Source: CAYSFW01 sp964620675
Lineage (GTDB): Bacteria > Pseudomonadota > Gammaproteobacteria > UWMA-0217
Direction of reading: 5' to 3'
Length of the DNA: 64,000 nucleotides
NCBI GenBank assembly: GCA_964620675.1
Contig: CAZUJU010000001.1
Coordinates: 1 to 64,000, forward strand
The notes under the pieces were generated by a model that had not been told where the DNA came from, did no database searches, and saw nothing but the letters and a program-made list of their open reading frames with translations. Both the position numbers and the translations under genes were made by a program. Positions 53,901-61,544 of the stretch are shown in pieces. Each line of letters opens with the position of its first letter. Within the stretch, counting starts at the first letter, position 1.

Positions 53901-54313
53901 TCGTCGCTGACGAGCGGTTCATCGCGCATCGTGCGCAGGTCGTTGACAATTGACACGAGCACGATCGGCATGTCGTCGCGACCCGATTGCAGGTACTCGA
54001 GATAGTCCGGCAGTTGCAACAAGGCGCGGACCACGAGTTTCGCGGCATCTTCCGGGCGTCGGACCTCCTCTTTGGCGAGCCTATCCACCAGCGCGAGGAT
54101 CTCCTGTGCAAGCATCGCTGCACCCGCCAAATCCGCAACTTCGAGCGTTCCCAGCACATCCTTGATCAGGGGCAGCGCCTCACGCAGGCGCGCGGGTTGC
54201 GTCGGTTCATCGAGATAACGAAGCACCGTGGTTCGCGCCGACTCCAGGGAACGGTCGATTTCCCGCTTGACCCAGGCGAGCGAGTTGAAACGTGATTTGT
54301 CTTTGGATTCCAT
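47909..54313 (-). CDS. chpA: Hybrid chemotaxis histidine kinase ChpA (type IV pilus chemosensory system)
   Basis: A 2,134-residue CheA-type kinase controlling twitching motility. An N-terminal HPt-like region (about 45-75, ALPLIKDVLGTLEVADLAGA) lacks the histidine. Three canonical HPt domains follow with His780 (RAFHTLKGSS), His1077 (RAVHTLNGAAH) and His1371 (RELHTLKGGAR), separated by very acidic linkers. Then come the dimerisation helices (about 1500-1650), the GHKL ATPase with Asn1713 (NAVAHGIE) and DDGAGMD, a CheW domain (about 1860-1980), and a receiver with phospho-acceptor Asp2054 (LLLDIEMPRMDG). P. aeruginosa ChpA is about 2,470 residues with more phosphotransfer domains, so this one is reduced. 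Confidence 0.96.
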   Translation of the reverse strand: MESKDKSRFNSLAWVKREIDRSLESARTTVLRYLDEPTQPARLREALPLIKDVLGTLEVADLAGAAMLAQEILALVDRLAKEEVRRPEDAAKLVVRALLQLPDYLEYLQSGRDDMPIVLVSIVNDLRTMRDEPLVSDELITISRLEHDGDVLDRQPTSGEELQAIAHLTRHVFQLGLLGWYRAKNVSANLKKMSLVCQRLRLASKYRSSKRLWWVAEAMLEALHSKSLQPSAAVKLLLGKLDRQIRLLFEVGEQRFAPTIPLDLVKNLLHYVATAQPGNPTVDAVRDAYFLGSDLPSAEAMSAARISVAGQTNELFRSVAKAVTEDVQDIKDYLEAVEGSSDRAANAGVFLLPALARLAETLGMLGLGELRQVVFAQHQALEPRLDRRQAPSEAQVAALAQVLLEVENAMASFGIVARDIMVAHELGAILPDRTQQVALGELEFVRVRAVAVRESLNELERCKHAIQQYLNADVQDAGALTPVSQWLINLSQTLISLEMQAPAGLLREVAPHLARIAELQLKAPDPAIERLADVVASVELYLESVETSASEHQPYLDAGAQAMQALAQRLAEAAPSSSGGESADFDDDDGFGDDQELPALLEADDALVAGTEILDLDEITGDEPDFPIEPELADFAEIDEDFGAPEAPAELEDDALEADLWDTSLMEALRLDDGVESEQEAPDEGVDREPQQPPGPLELAPEVYDEAGQGNEPAGGDEPAPASDPFAGLAVLASDEDPEILEVFVEELNEEIERLQLLYPSWVERPDDKQLLTSIRRAFHTLKGSSRLIGAQVIGEFAWAHETLLNRLLDEGMTTREPAVRYIGSGIELLPKLLTQFEHRRRPTSDIARHVMNGSAVEMLEAPPADVAKQSASVATEADEEPDTLSDWLELTTEESAPAQEMNFGLDDLWDRQPPFGGDGSERARGDQAAEELESQEGEPDRSEQDADAFDAALEAFAQTLDEVDNATQATVVPEVQASWEAESRQPPAVAEAHDGAEVSPASVSGYADATFDAEPPADEPETIEWVAVDEPSYQDTALIDIFAQEAEEHLQLVRDVLKRASNSELPVVEPLLRAVHTLNGAAHTAAVPQIFTPALEMERLLKVKRQHGLKLDGAEIDLLERFAATVGAALAALRTGEPTDAPLRLADEIHARLQALEQRGVSDLNLPMVEFDGVATPASDLSVADLVDQPPLFTAEAADFEAAPALADAFAPDLDFEAVRGLLETAAGAPDEAAQEVEPSYGGAPTVEDDVAPVIPDEPEAPAESSDAEKEASEQSVRPSIPHDDAMLGGAVSTFGETGDAMELLEDVGDADADADAWPAELSLEHSSELIDVYLEECGEILDSCDGIMARWQQNPANLAPLGELRRELHTLKGGARMAGLQDLGNVSHALENVLIDAVEGRLVADRELIMLINTSLDHIHQMAAQVRNHQPLADSQPLLAQLLQLRSGERAPARDRDESDELLRSVEPKTASPNLESDRREPSAVVNSELPVANDADVSGGGMRPASEATTLSELVKIRADLLDRMIDNVGEVNAFQARLEQQISGFSFNLQELDQTIKRLGGQLRRLEVETEAQIVHRYDSRIDPDDSAINEKFDPLELDRYSTMQQLARGLGESSNDLLSIHHLLVDQIRSLETVLRQQARISGDLQDGLMQTRMQQFKVMVPRLRRVVRRAALELRKEVDLVVTGEQQLLDRKMLEGIVVPLEHMLRNAVAHGIEAPDTRGALGKSSTGVIQIGIAREGPEVVITITDDGAGMDVAAIRRKGVEQGLLDPAEPTPDAEVVSLILRPGFTTAAKVSQLAGRGVGMDVVQNQVRRMNGVLDIHTEAGVGTRFRVHLPFTLAINQALLVTAGQDTFAVPLNLIEGVIQMSTKALNEQFDKTQPQVAYAGTDYRLCSLAAVLERRPEVAGVRFEHPQPVLLTRTRERAVGFVVDQLLGNREIVVKSVGALLTGVKGISGATILSDGRVILILDMASLMRGVSGEESWTAAPVKSTPAQEITRPTVMVVDDSITIRKVTARMLERHNYEVVTAKDGIDAMAQLQERRPDILLLDIEMPRMDGFELATHIRGNDELKDIPIVMITSRTGKKHRDRALELGIDQFLGKPYQDQILIETIQSMLTGGARQKHGSASH

Positions 54314-54363
54314 GAGCTCCCTCGAGCAATCTTCTAGCGTGACATCCGTGTCGATGAATTAGT

Positions 54364-56481
54364 TCAATATCGCGCGACGACCTCATCGGGAGACGCCTGG
54401 GGCGACATCTCACCGAGAGACCCGGCGTTGAACGCCTCATCTTGTCCGGGAAGCTTGAAACCCTCTACCGACTTGCTGAGCTCAGCGGCCTGACCTACCA
54501 AATCCGCGAGCGCGACCGCAGTTTCGTTGGTCGAGTTCACGGTTTGCTTGGTGATCTCCTGAATCGACCCCATCGCCTCGGCAACCACCCCGGATACGAT
54601 CGCCTGTTCGCGCGCCTCCTCGGAAATGTCCTTGATCAATCCGGCGAGTTTGTGCGTAACCTTCTCAATTTCGCCGAGCGCTTTGCCGGCATCTTCGGCC
54701 TGATTGGCGCCGACCACCACGTTAGCCGTGCTCTTTTCCATCGACCCGATCGCTTCGTGGGTATCGGCCTGAATCGTCTTGACGAGCATTTCGATCTGTT
54801 TACTCGCATTGCCGGCACGCTCAGCGAGGCGCTGCACCTCGTCGGCCACGACCGCGAATCCGCGCCCGCCCTCACCTGCCGACGACGCCTGGATCGCCGC
54901 GTTGAGCGCGAGGATGTTGGTTTGTTCCGCGATATCCGTAATCATGCCGACGATATCGCCGATCTCCTGCGAGCTCTCGCCGAGACGCTTGATGCGCTTG
55001 GCGGTATCCTGAATGTGCTCACGGATCCGGTCCATGCCGTCGATGGTCCGGTGCACCGTGTCCACACCGCGCTGAGCGATGACCAGCGATTGCTCCGCAA
55101 CCTTCGCCGAAATGTCGGCGTTGTTGGAAACCCGCGCGATCGAGTGCGTTAAGTCGTTGATCGAATCGGTCGCGGACGCGATCTTGCGCGCCTGCTTCTT
55201 GCTTGCCTCGGCCAACTGAATCGAATTTTTTCGGCTCGCCTCGGCACGCTGCGAGACCTTGCCAGCCGATTCGTTAATCGTGTAGACGAGGGTGCGCAGC
55301 GCATCGACCGCGTAATTCACCGAATCGGCGATCGCACCGGTAATGTCCTCGGTGACAGTCGCAGAAACGGTGAGATCTCCATCCGCAAGCGTCGCCATCT
55401 CGTCCAGCAGGGTCAGAATGGCTTGCTGGTTGCGATCGTTCACGGATTGGGTTTGCTGAAGCTGGCGATTGGTCCCGCGCAGAACGCCGAAAACCAGCAT
55501 CAGAAAGCTCGCGATCGCGAGCGCCGCGAGGACGAAACCGGCCGTTGTCCACAGCGCATTGTTGCGATTGTATTCGTGGATCGCGCGCTCGATCCGCGAC
55601 ACACCTTCGAACAGGGCACGGCCATCCGCCTCGATCGCGCTCGCCGCCTGCTTGACCGCAAGCAGCTGCGGTGCCAGCTCAACCAGTCGCCCAGCGCTAT
55701 CGGCCACGTCGCCAAATACCAGCACGATCGCGTCGAGCTGCTTTTGACCGTTGGTCACCGATATGCGATCCAGACCGAGCGTCGCGTTTCCGGACCGCAT
55801 CCCGTCGACGACCTGGCTGAAGGTCGCAACGTCGCGGTTGAGCTCATCGGCGGACTCCAGTGCCCCGCGTTCGCCTACAAACAAAGCGTTCAGATTGTTT
55901 TCGATCCGCTCCGCGAGCACCAGTTGTCGTGTCGCGAGGTAGACCTGGTTGGGGTTAGCTCGGGATTCGCGTAGAATCTCGATTATTTTATTCGATGAAT
56001 CAATAAGTTGTGGGAGCTTCAGTTTGACAGATTCGACCGCGCTCTGGGTCCCGCCGACGATTTCGCGACTGGCGAGAATCGCCGCGAGTTGGCGATCATA
56101 GCGGTCCCAAAGCGTGATATTTTGCTCAAGCTCAGGGGTCAATTCGGCCGGTAGCGGGGGCAAGCCGGTGGCCGAGTCGCCGTGCAGCAACAAATTGAGA
56201 TCGGCCTGAAATTCGCCGCGCAGCTGCTTGAGCATCAGGAATGAGGCTTCCGAACCTTGCGCCGCTGACAAGGACTGAGTCGTCATCCGCTGCGAAAGCA
56301 GTCGCAGGTTGCCCGACGCGTCGAGGTAACGCCGACCGAGTTCATCGAACACCGCGCCTTGGTAAAATGCGATTGCCATCAAAACGATGAACGCCGCGAA
56401 CAGGCTTCCCCAGAGCCAAAGGGTACGGCCAATCGCAGTAGACTGCGCACCGCGTGATTGCATGGAGCTGAATGCTTTCAT
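54364..56481 (-). CDS. pilJ: Type IV pilus chemoreceptor PilJ
   Basis: A 705-residue methyl-accepting-type receptor for the Pil-Chp pathway. It has a membrane helix near 17-37, a periplasmic region with two PilJ-type (type IV pili methyl-accepting) helical modules starting LDASGNLRLLSQRM, a second membrane helix near 312-335, HAMP-like sequence, and the signalling hairpin AEQTNILALNAAIQASSAGEGG followed by GFAVVADEVQRLAERAG. The start at 56481 has AGGA upstream; 28 further residues in frame look untranslated. It lies 50 bases before chpA with no pilK between. Confidence 0.95.
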   Translation of the reverse strand: MKAFSSMQSRGAQSTAIGRTLWLWGSLFAAFIVLMAIAFYQGAVFDELGRRYLDASGNLRLLSQRMTTQSLSAAQGSEASFLMLKQLRGEFQADLNLLLHGDSATGLPPLPAELTPELEQNITLWDRYDRQLAAILASREIVGGTQSAVESVKLKLPQLIDSSNKIIEILRESRANPNQVYLATRQLVLAERIENNLNALFVGERGALESADELNRDVATFSQVVDGMRSGNATLGLDRISVTNGQKQLDAIVLVFGDVADSAGRLVELAPQLLAVKQAASAIEADGRALFEGVSRIERAIHEYNRNNALWTTAGFVLAALAIASFLMLVFGVLRGTNRQLQQTQSVNDRNQQAILTLLDEMATLADGDLTVSATVTEDITGAIADSVNYAVDALRTLVYTINESAGKVSQRAEASRKNSIQLAEASKKQARKIASATDSINDLTHSIARVSNNADISAKVAEQSLVIAQRGVDTVHRTIDGMDRIREHIQDTAKRIKRLGESSQEIGDIVGMITDIAEQTNILALNAAIQASSAGEGGRGFAVVADEVQRLAERAGNASKQIEMLVKTIQADTHEAIGSMEKSTANVVVGANQAEDAGKALGEIEKVTHKLAGLIKDISEEAREQAIVSGVVAEAMGSIQEITKQTVNSTNETAVALADLVGQAAELSKSVEGFKLPGQDEAFNAGSLGEMSPQASPDEVVARY

Positions 56482-56530
56482 GATCCTGATACTCGATAAG
56501 AGGGCGGAGTTTCGAATTTGAGGTCGGCGT

Positions 56531-57079
56531 TCACAAGGCGGCCTGGGCAAAGGTCGGGTGTACAAGCAGTCGCGGCAGATCCAACACCGCGAAGTGCTCG
56601 CCGTAGCGACGGTAGGCGTGAGCGACGAATTCCGCCAGCCCCGGCGCCAGAGGGGGTGGGTCGGCGCATTTGTCGCCCGCCCAGTAGTGCTTCATGCCGA
56701 AAACTTCGTTGACCAGCAAGCCAAAGCGTTGATTGTTATCGGTCACGACGAGCAAGCGCTGTCCGGTATCGGTTCGGGAGATCGCGCCGAGGCCGAGAAA
56801 CGCCGGTAGGTCGACGATCGGAATCAGCGCGCCATGGAGATTTGCCAATCCGAGCAACCAATGCTTGACGCCCGGCACTCGAACATAGACGGGTAACGGC
56901 ACGATCTCGGCCAAACTGGGCATAGCCGCCAGCACGCGGTCGTTACCCAGGCGAAACAACACTCCGGTCCATTCGTGCTGGCCTTGTCCCGCGCCGGGTG
57001 CCCCTTCGCGCAGCAGGCGAAAGCGCCGATCGAGTTCACCCAATGCTGCGAAAGGGTCGGATGCCGTGGGAGTTTCCAT
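56531..57079 (-). CDS. pilI: CheW-like adaptor PilI
   Basis: A 182-residue CheW-domain protein coupling PilJ to ChpA. It has VYVRVPGVKHWLLGLANLHGALIPIVDLPAFLG and FGLLVNEVFGMKHY. The ATG overlaps the pilH stop (ATGA), so translation is coupled. Confidence 0.93.
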   Translation of the reverse strand: METPTASDPFAALGELDRRFRLLREGAPGAGQGQHEWTGVLFRLGNDRVLAAMPSLAEIVPLPVYVRVPGVKHWLLGLANLHGALIPIVDLPAFLGLGAISRTDTGQRLLVVTDNNQRFGLLVNEVFGMKHYWAGDKCADPPPLAPGLAEFVAHAYRRYGEHFAVLDLPRLLVHPTFAQAAL

Positions 57080-57450
57080 CAGTCGCGAGCCCCCAAAATG
57101 TCACGAATGCAGCCAAGCAGCTGCTTTTCATTCGCGGGCTTGACCAGATAGGCCTTCGCCCCTTGACGCTTGGCCCACAACATGTCGGATTCACCGTCCT
57201 TAGTGGTCACCATGACCACGGGAATTGCTTGGGTTTCGGCCCCCTTGCTGAGCTCGCGCGTCGCTTGAAAGCCATTGAGTTCAGGCATGACCACATCCAT
57301 CAGGATCAGATCCGGACCGAGGCGCCGCGCCAGCTGTAAACCTTCCGAACCGTTATTGGCGATGCTGACGGTGTGGCCGTTTTTTTCCAGCATCCGCTTG
57401 AACACGTGCCGGTCGGTCGCTGAATCGTCGACTACCAGAATATGCGCCAT
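57079..57450 (-). CDS. pilH: Response regulator PilH
   Basis: A single-domain receiver of 123 residues, with Asp8-Asp9 acidic pocket and Asp52 (LILMDVVMPELNG) as phospho-acceptor, the switch Thr in VMVTTKDGESD and Lys in YLVKPANEKQ. In P. aeruginosa PilH modulates pilus retraction and phosphate flow in the Pil-Chp system. It follows pilG by 36 bases. Confidence 0.94.
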   Translation of the reverse strand: MAHILVVDDSATDRHVFKRMLEKNGHTVSIANNGSEGLQLARRLGPDLILMDVVMPELNGFQATRELSKGAETQAIPVVMVTTKDGESDMLWAKRQGAKAYLVKPANEKQLLGCIRDILGARD

Positions 57451-57486
57451 TCGAACCCTCCTAAACCCTGCATCTTGCGGTCGTTG

Positions 57487-57885
57487 TCACTGCACATAAT
57501 CGCGAATCGCGCCAAGCAGGTCGTCGCGAGTGAACGGCTTGGTCAGGTATTGCTCGGAGCCGACGATGCGGCCCTTCGCCTTATCGAAGATCCCGTCCTT
57601 GCTCGATAACATGATGACGGGCGTGTGGCGAAAACGCTTGTTGTGCTTGATCAACGCGCAGGTCTGATACCCGTCGAGACGCGGCATCAGGATATCGACG
57701 AAGATGATGCTGGGTTCGTGCTCCGCTATTTTCGCCAACGCATCATAGCCATCCACCGCCGTGATCACGTCAAATCCGTAATTGCGCAACAAGGCTTCGG
57801 CGGTCTTGCGGATCGTCTTGCTGTCGTCAATGACCATCACCCTCAATGGACGTTCCCCGTCCTCATGCTCCCGAATCGCCGACAT
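57487..57885 (-). CDS. pilG: Response regulator PilG
   Basis: A 132-residue CheY-like receiver, first gene of the pil-chp cluster. Asp20-Asp21 form the acidic pocket and Asp64 (IIFVDILMPRLDG) is the acceptor; the conserved LSSKDGIFDKAKG and QYLTKPF complete the active site. The PilG-type C-terminus GAIRDYVQ is present. Promoter is in 57886-58079, shared with divergent gshB. Confidence 0.95.
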   Translation of the reverse strand: MSAIREHEDGERPLRVMVIDDSKTIRKTAEALLRNYGFDVITAVDGYDALAKIAEHEPSIIFVDILMPRLDGYQTCALIKHNKRFRHTPVIMLSSKDGIFDKAKGRIVGSEQYLTKPFTRDDLLGAIRDYVQ

Positions 57886-58079
57886 TCAAGCCTCTCCCGT
57901 GATAATTCCGCCAAGCTTACGCCACTGCCTTCTGAATCTAACGTAAGGTAAAAAACCCAAGCAACCGCGAATGTCCGAATCTTCCAATCAGTTATCGTTT
58001 TCCAAGGAGTTTGCAAGATATCTGTCGTTCATCCACGATGCGTCTTCAATTCGACACCCACCGACCCGGTCTATTCTGC
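57886..58079. promoter_or_regulatory. Divergent promoter region pilG / gshB
   Basis: About 194 bases containing both promoters. AAGGAG at 58004-58009 is a good ribosome site but is followed, at a normal distance, only by an ATA out of the gshB frame. I see no clear -35/-10 pair. Confidence 0.4.
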
Positions 58080-59054
58080 ATGGACATCGATATTGGATTT
58101 GTGATGGACCCCTTGGAATCCATCAACCCAAAAAAGGATAGTACGATAGCTATGATGCGCGCGGCACAACGGCGGGGCTGGCGGGTATGGTATTTCGGTC
58201 CAGAGGACATGTTCGTCCGCGACGGCGAACTGCGGGCGCGACGCGCGGCAGTCACGGTGTCGGACGAGACGCAACGGTGGTACGACGTGCACGAAATCGT
58301 CACGCGGCCGGTACGTGAGCTCGATTTGCTGCTAATGCGCAAGGATCCGCCGTTCGACATGGAGTACATCTATGCGACCTACCTCCTTGAACAGGCGGAA
58401 CGCGAGGGGGTCCGGGTCTGCAATCGGCCGCGCGCGCTGCGCGATTGCAACGAAAAGTACGCAACCACCTGGTTTCCGCACTGCGCGCCACCCACGCTGG
58501 TGGGCCGCGAGGCTGAGGTGTTTCGCGATTTCCTCCGCGAGCAGGGCAGCATCGTCGTCAAGCCGCTTGACGGCATGGGAGGCGCCTCGATATTTCGGAT
58601 CGATCAGGGCGACCCAAATACCAATGTCATACTTGAAACCCTGTTGCGCCACGGCCGCTCGACGGCCATCGCGCAGCGCTTTCTTCCCGAGTACGCCCAA
58701 GGCGACAAGCGGATTCTCCTGATCGACGGCGAACCCATTCCGTATGCGCTCGCGCGGATTCCGGCCGCGGGCGAAGCGCGCGCAAATCTGGCAGTCGGTG
58801 GGAAAGGGATCGGGCAACCGCTGTCGGCGCGGGATCTATGGATCTGCGCGGAAATCGCCCCCGAACTCAGACGTCGCGGTCTCACCTTCGTCGGAATCGA
58901 TGTGATCGGCGATTACCTGACCGAGATCAACGTCACGAGTCCGACCGGAATCCGCGAACTCGATGCGCAATTCGGCCTCGATATCGGCGGGGCGCTGATG
59001 GATGCCCTCGCCGCGCAACTCGAATCACCGCAGCCGCCACACGTCAAGTGTTAA
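58080..59054 (+). CDS. gshB: Glutathione synthetase
   Basis: ATP-grasp enzyme joining gamma-glutamylcysteine and glycine, 324 residues. The family start DIGFVMDPLESINPKKDST, the ATP-grasp segment GSIVVKPLDGMGGASIF, and the metal-site TFVGIDVIGDYLTEINVTSPTG are intact. I chose the ATG at 58080 for the match to other GshB starts; in-frame starts at 58038 (ATG) and 58011 (TTG, next to AAGGAG but too close) are alternatives. First gene of the plus-strand set. Confidence 0.96.
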   Translation: MDIDIGFVMDPLESINPKKDSTIAMMRAAQRRGWRVWYFGPEDMFVRDGELRARRAAVTVSDETQRWYDVHEIVTRPVRELDLLLMRKDPPFDMEYIYATYLLEQAEREGVRVCNRPRALRDCNEKYATTWFPHCAPPTLVGREAEVFRDFLREQGSIVVKPLDGMGGASIFRIDQGDPNTNVILETLLRHGRSTAIAQRFLPEYAQGDKRILLIDGEPIPYALARIPAAGEARANLAVGGKGIGQPLSARDLWICAEIAPELRRRGLTFVGIDVIGDYLTEINVTSPTGIRELDAQFGLDIGGALMDALAAQLESPQPPHVKC

Positions 59055-59121
59055 CCCGGTCGTGGCCTCGGCGCCAAAACCGTCTAAAATATCGCGTCTG
59101 CAGGAACACCTGACCACCTGA

Positions 59122-59994
59122 ATGTCCGCAATACTGGCACATCCTCACGTTCGCGATGCCGATCGCTTCGGGCTCACGCTGTTTGTCGCCAGCGTGTTAC
59201 ACGGAATCGTTATTCTCGGACTGTCATTCGGCTTTGACTTGTCGCGCGGAAAAAGCCTTCAGTCTCCGCTTGATGTGGTGCTGGTGAACACCGTCAGCCA
59301 CGAAGCACCGACCGACGCCGAACGCATCGCGCAGTTCAATCAACAACAGAGCGGTAGCAGCGATCTCGATGGGCGCCCGGCGGAGGAACTCGTCTCGCCG
59401 ATGCCGAGCATCCAGGAGGGCGCCGCCGATTCACCGCAGGAAATTCGCACCCAGGACGTACGCAAGGTTCGCCAGGAACAATTTCTTACGAGCGAGCGCT
59501 CCACCATCAGGGTCGCCACCGATCGCGAATCCGAGCAGGACAAGCCGGTGGAAGACCTGAGCGAACAGGAGGTCATCAAGCGCGACGTCGAGATCGCACG
59601 GCTCGCAGCCGAGGTCGAGATCGCACATCAGAACTACGCCAAGCGCCCGCGCATCCATTTCATCGACGCCTTGTCGGCCAAGAGCGCCGTCGAGGCGAAG
59701 TATATCGACTACTGGGTCAAGCGGGTCGAGAGTATCGGCAATCTGAACTATCCCGAGGATGCGCGCCGCGACAGCGTGAGCGGCAAGCTAATCTTGAATG
59801 TCCTGCTGGACAACAACGGCAAAGTCCTCAAGGTTCAAGTCGCTCAATCCTCGGGTAGCAAGATGCTCGACGAAGCCGCCGTCAGCATCGTCAAGATATC
59901 TTCGCCGTTTCCGACATTTCCGCGGGAAATGCGCGGGCAGTATGACCAACTTATGATCACGCGCACCTGGGTGTTCCACAGCGGCGGGACCTGA
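59122..59994 (+). CDS. tonB: Energy transducer TonB (TonB3-like)
   Basis: A 290-residue inner-membrane protein. One membrane helix lies near 18-36 (LTLFVASVLHGIVILGLSF), followed by a long charged periplasmic linker without the usual Pro-rich repeat, and a C-terminal TonB domain (about 210-290; LNYPEDARRDSVSGKLILNVLLDNNG, DEAAVSIVKISSPFPTFP). The context gshB-tonB-yqgE next to pil-chp matches P. aeruginosa tonB3, reported to affect twitching motility. No exbB/exbD or siderophore receptor is nearby. Confidence 0.88.
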   Translation: MSAILAHPHVRDADRFGLTLFVASVLHGIVILGLSFGFDLSRGKSLQSPLDVVLVNTVSHEAPTDAERIAQFNQQQSGSSDLDGRPAEELVSPMPSIQEGAADSPQEIRTQDVRKVRQEQFLTSERSTIRVATDRESEQDKPVEDLSEQEVIKRDVEIARLAAEVEIAHQNYAKRPRIHFIDALSAKSAVEAKYIDYWVKRVESIGNLNYPEDARRDSVSGKLILNVLLDNNGKVLKVQVAQSSGSKMLDEAAVSIVKISSPFPTFPREMRGQYDQLMITRTWVFHSGGT

Positions 59995-60057
59995 ACCCGC
60001 GCCGCGGCGACGCATTCGGGTCTTGCAGTTTCCTTGCGCAAGCGGTACATCTCTCGC

Positions 60058-60618
60058 ATGAATCTGGAGCTCGGCAACCACTTTTTGATCGCCATGCCTG
60101 GCATGGAGGATCCCAATTTTTCGCAAACCCTCACGTTGATCTGCGAACACAACGAGAGTGGCGCGATCGGCTTCGTCATCAACCGGCCGACCGCGGTCAA
60201 ACTCAGCTCGTTGGTCGCCGAATACTCGGATGCGACGGAGTTCGCTAGCGAACTCGAAAATCGCTTCCTGTTCGAAGGCGGGCCGGTCGAAACCGCGCGC
60301 GGCTTCATTATGCACAGTGCCGAGCAGACCTGGAAAACCACGTTGCGGGTGAGCGATGCGCTGAGTGTCACAGCCTCCAGCGACATCATCGCCGCCATCG
60401 CCGCCGGTCGCGGCCCCGAGAAATTTCTGTTTCTAATCGGATACGCCGGCTGGGGGCCTGGGCAATTGGAGCAGGAAATCCTCGACAACGCGTGGTTGAC
60501 CGGTCCGGCGGACCCGCACATCGTGTTCGACCTCACGCCCGAAGCGCGTTGGCGCGCCGCGGCGTTGAGCCTTGGGGTCGATCTCGGGCTGATTCCTGCT
60601 CAGGCCGGACATGCCTGA
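60058..60618 (+). CDS. yqgE: YqgE/AlgH family protein
   Basis: A 186-residue protein of the UPF0301 family; function is not settled. The family start LELGNHFLIAMPGMEDPNFSQTL and ESGAIGFVINRP, LFEGGPVE and GYAGWGPGQLEQE are conserved. ATG at 60058 chosen over a TTG at 60034 by family length. It overlaps ruvX by 8 bases. Confidence 0.93.
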   Translation: MNLELGNHFLIAMPGMEDPNFSQTLTLICEHNESGAIGFVINRPTAVKLSSLVAEYSDATEFASELENRFLFEGGPVETARGFIMHSAEQTWKTTLRVSDALSVTASSDIIAAIAAGRGPEKFLFLIGYAGWGPGQLEQEILDNAWLTGPADPHIVFDLTPEARWRAAALSLGVDLGLIPAQAGHA

Positions 60619-61048
60619 TGCGTCGGCGCAAAAAGCGCTCGCGATTGATTACGGCCGCAAGCGCATCGGCATCGCGCTCGGTATTCGTCTGAGTCAGTCT
60701 GCGATTCCGCTTGCGATGCTTGAAAATCGCTCCGAAACTCAGGTACTGGTGCAACTCGACGCCCTGGTGAATGAATGGCAGCCCGAGGTGCTGGTACTCG
60801 GCGAACCGACCAATTCGGACGGAACCGCGCATCCAATGTCCACGGTCATCGCGCAATTCGGTTCGGTACTAAGAAACCGTTACAATTTGCCGCTCATTTA
60901 CCTGAACGAGGCGTATTCCTCGTTCGAGGCCAATCAGCGACTCAAGCAACTGCGCCAGCAAGGTCGCCGGCGAAAAATCGCCAAACACGAAATCGATCAA
61001 CAGGCCGCCGCAATCCTGGCCGAAAGCTGGCTGAACCACCATGACTGA
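60611..61048 (+). CDS. ruvX: Putative pre-16S rRNA nuclease / Holliday junction resolvase-like YqgF
   Basis: RNase H-like fold protein of 145 residues involved in 16S rRNA 5'-end maturation. Acidic active-site residues are seen in AIDYGRKRIGIA, LVLGEP and the C-terminal HEIDQQAAAILAESWL. It overlaps yqgE and pyrR by 8 bases each. Confidence 0.93.
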   Translation: MPDASAQKALAIDYGRKRIGIALGIRLSQSAIPLAMLENRSETQVLVQLDALVNEWQPEVLVLGEPTNSDGTAHPMSTVIAQFGSVLRNRYNLPLIYLNEAYSSFEANQRLKQLRQQGRRRKIAKHEIDQQAAAILAESWLNHHD

Positions 61049-61544
61049 AACCTTTCCCGCCGATGCCTTGGTCGAGGAACTCGCCGCGCAGACTCGTGCA
61101 CTCATCACAACGCGCGGACTTGCCGCACCCGCGATGGTCGGAGTCCATACCGGCGGCGCCTGGGTTGCGCAACGCCTGCACCGGCTGCTGGGATTGGAGC
61201 AACCCCTGGGTACGCTCGACATCAGCTTTTATCGCGACGACTTTACCCGTAAGGGGCTCAATCCGCTCGTCAAGCCTTCAAATTTGCCGTTCGATATCGA
61301 CGATCGCAATATCCTGCTCGTCGATGACGTGCTCCACACCGGACGCACGGTGCGCGCAGCGATGAACGAGTTATTCGATTACGGGCGCCCGGCAAGCATC
61401 GTTCTCATCGTTCTGGCCGAACGGCCAGGACGCGAACTGCCGATCGAGCCCGCGATCTGTGGCCGACACTTCGCACTCGCCGCACACCAACACATCAAAC
61501 TGACCGGACCCGATTCATTGCGCCTGGAAGTGCTGGATTCATGA
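61041..61544 (+). CDS. pyrR: PyrR bifunctional pyrimidine regulator / uracil phosphoribosyltransferase
   Basis: A 167-residue PRTase-fold protein. The PRPP-binding loop NILLVDDVLHTGRTVRAAM and the GVHTGGAWVAQRL segment are intact. In Gram-positives PyrR attenuates pyr mRNA; in pseudomonads it is found at this same position, with regulatory details that vary. No attenuator of the Bacillus type was recognised upstream. It overlaps pyrB by 4 bases. Confidence 0.94.
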   Translation: MTETFPADALVEELAAQTRALITTRGLAAPAMVGVHTGGAWVAQRLHRLLGLEQPLGTLDISFYRDDFTRKGLNPLVKPSNLPFDIDDRNILLVDDVLHTGRTVRAAMNELFDYGRPASIVLIVLAERPGRELPIEPAICGRHFALAAHQHIKLTGPDSLRLEVLDS

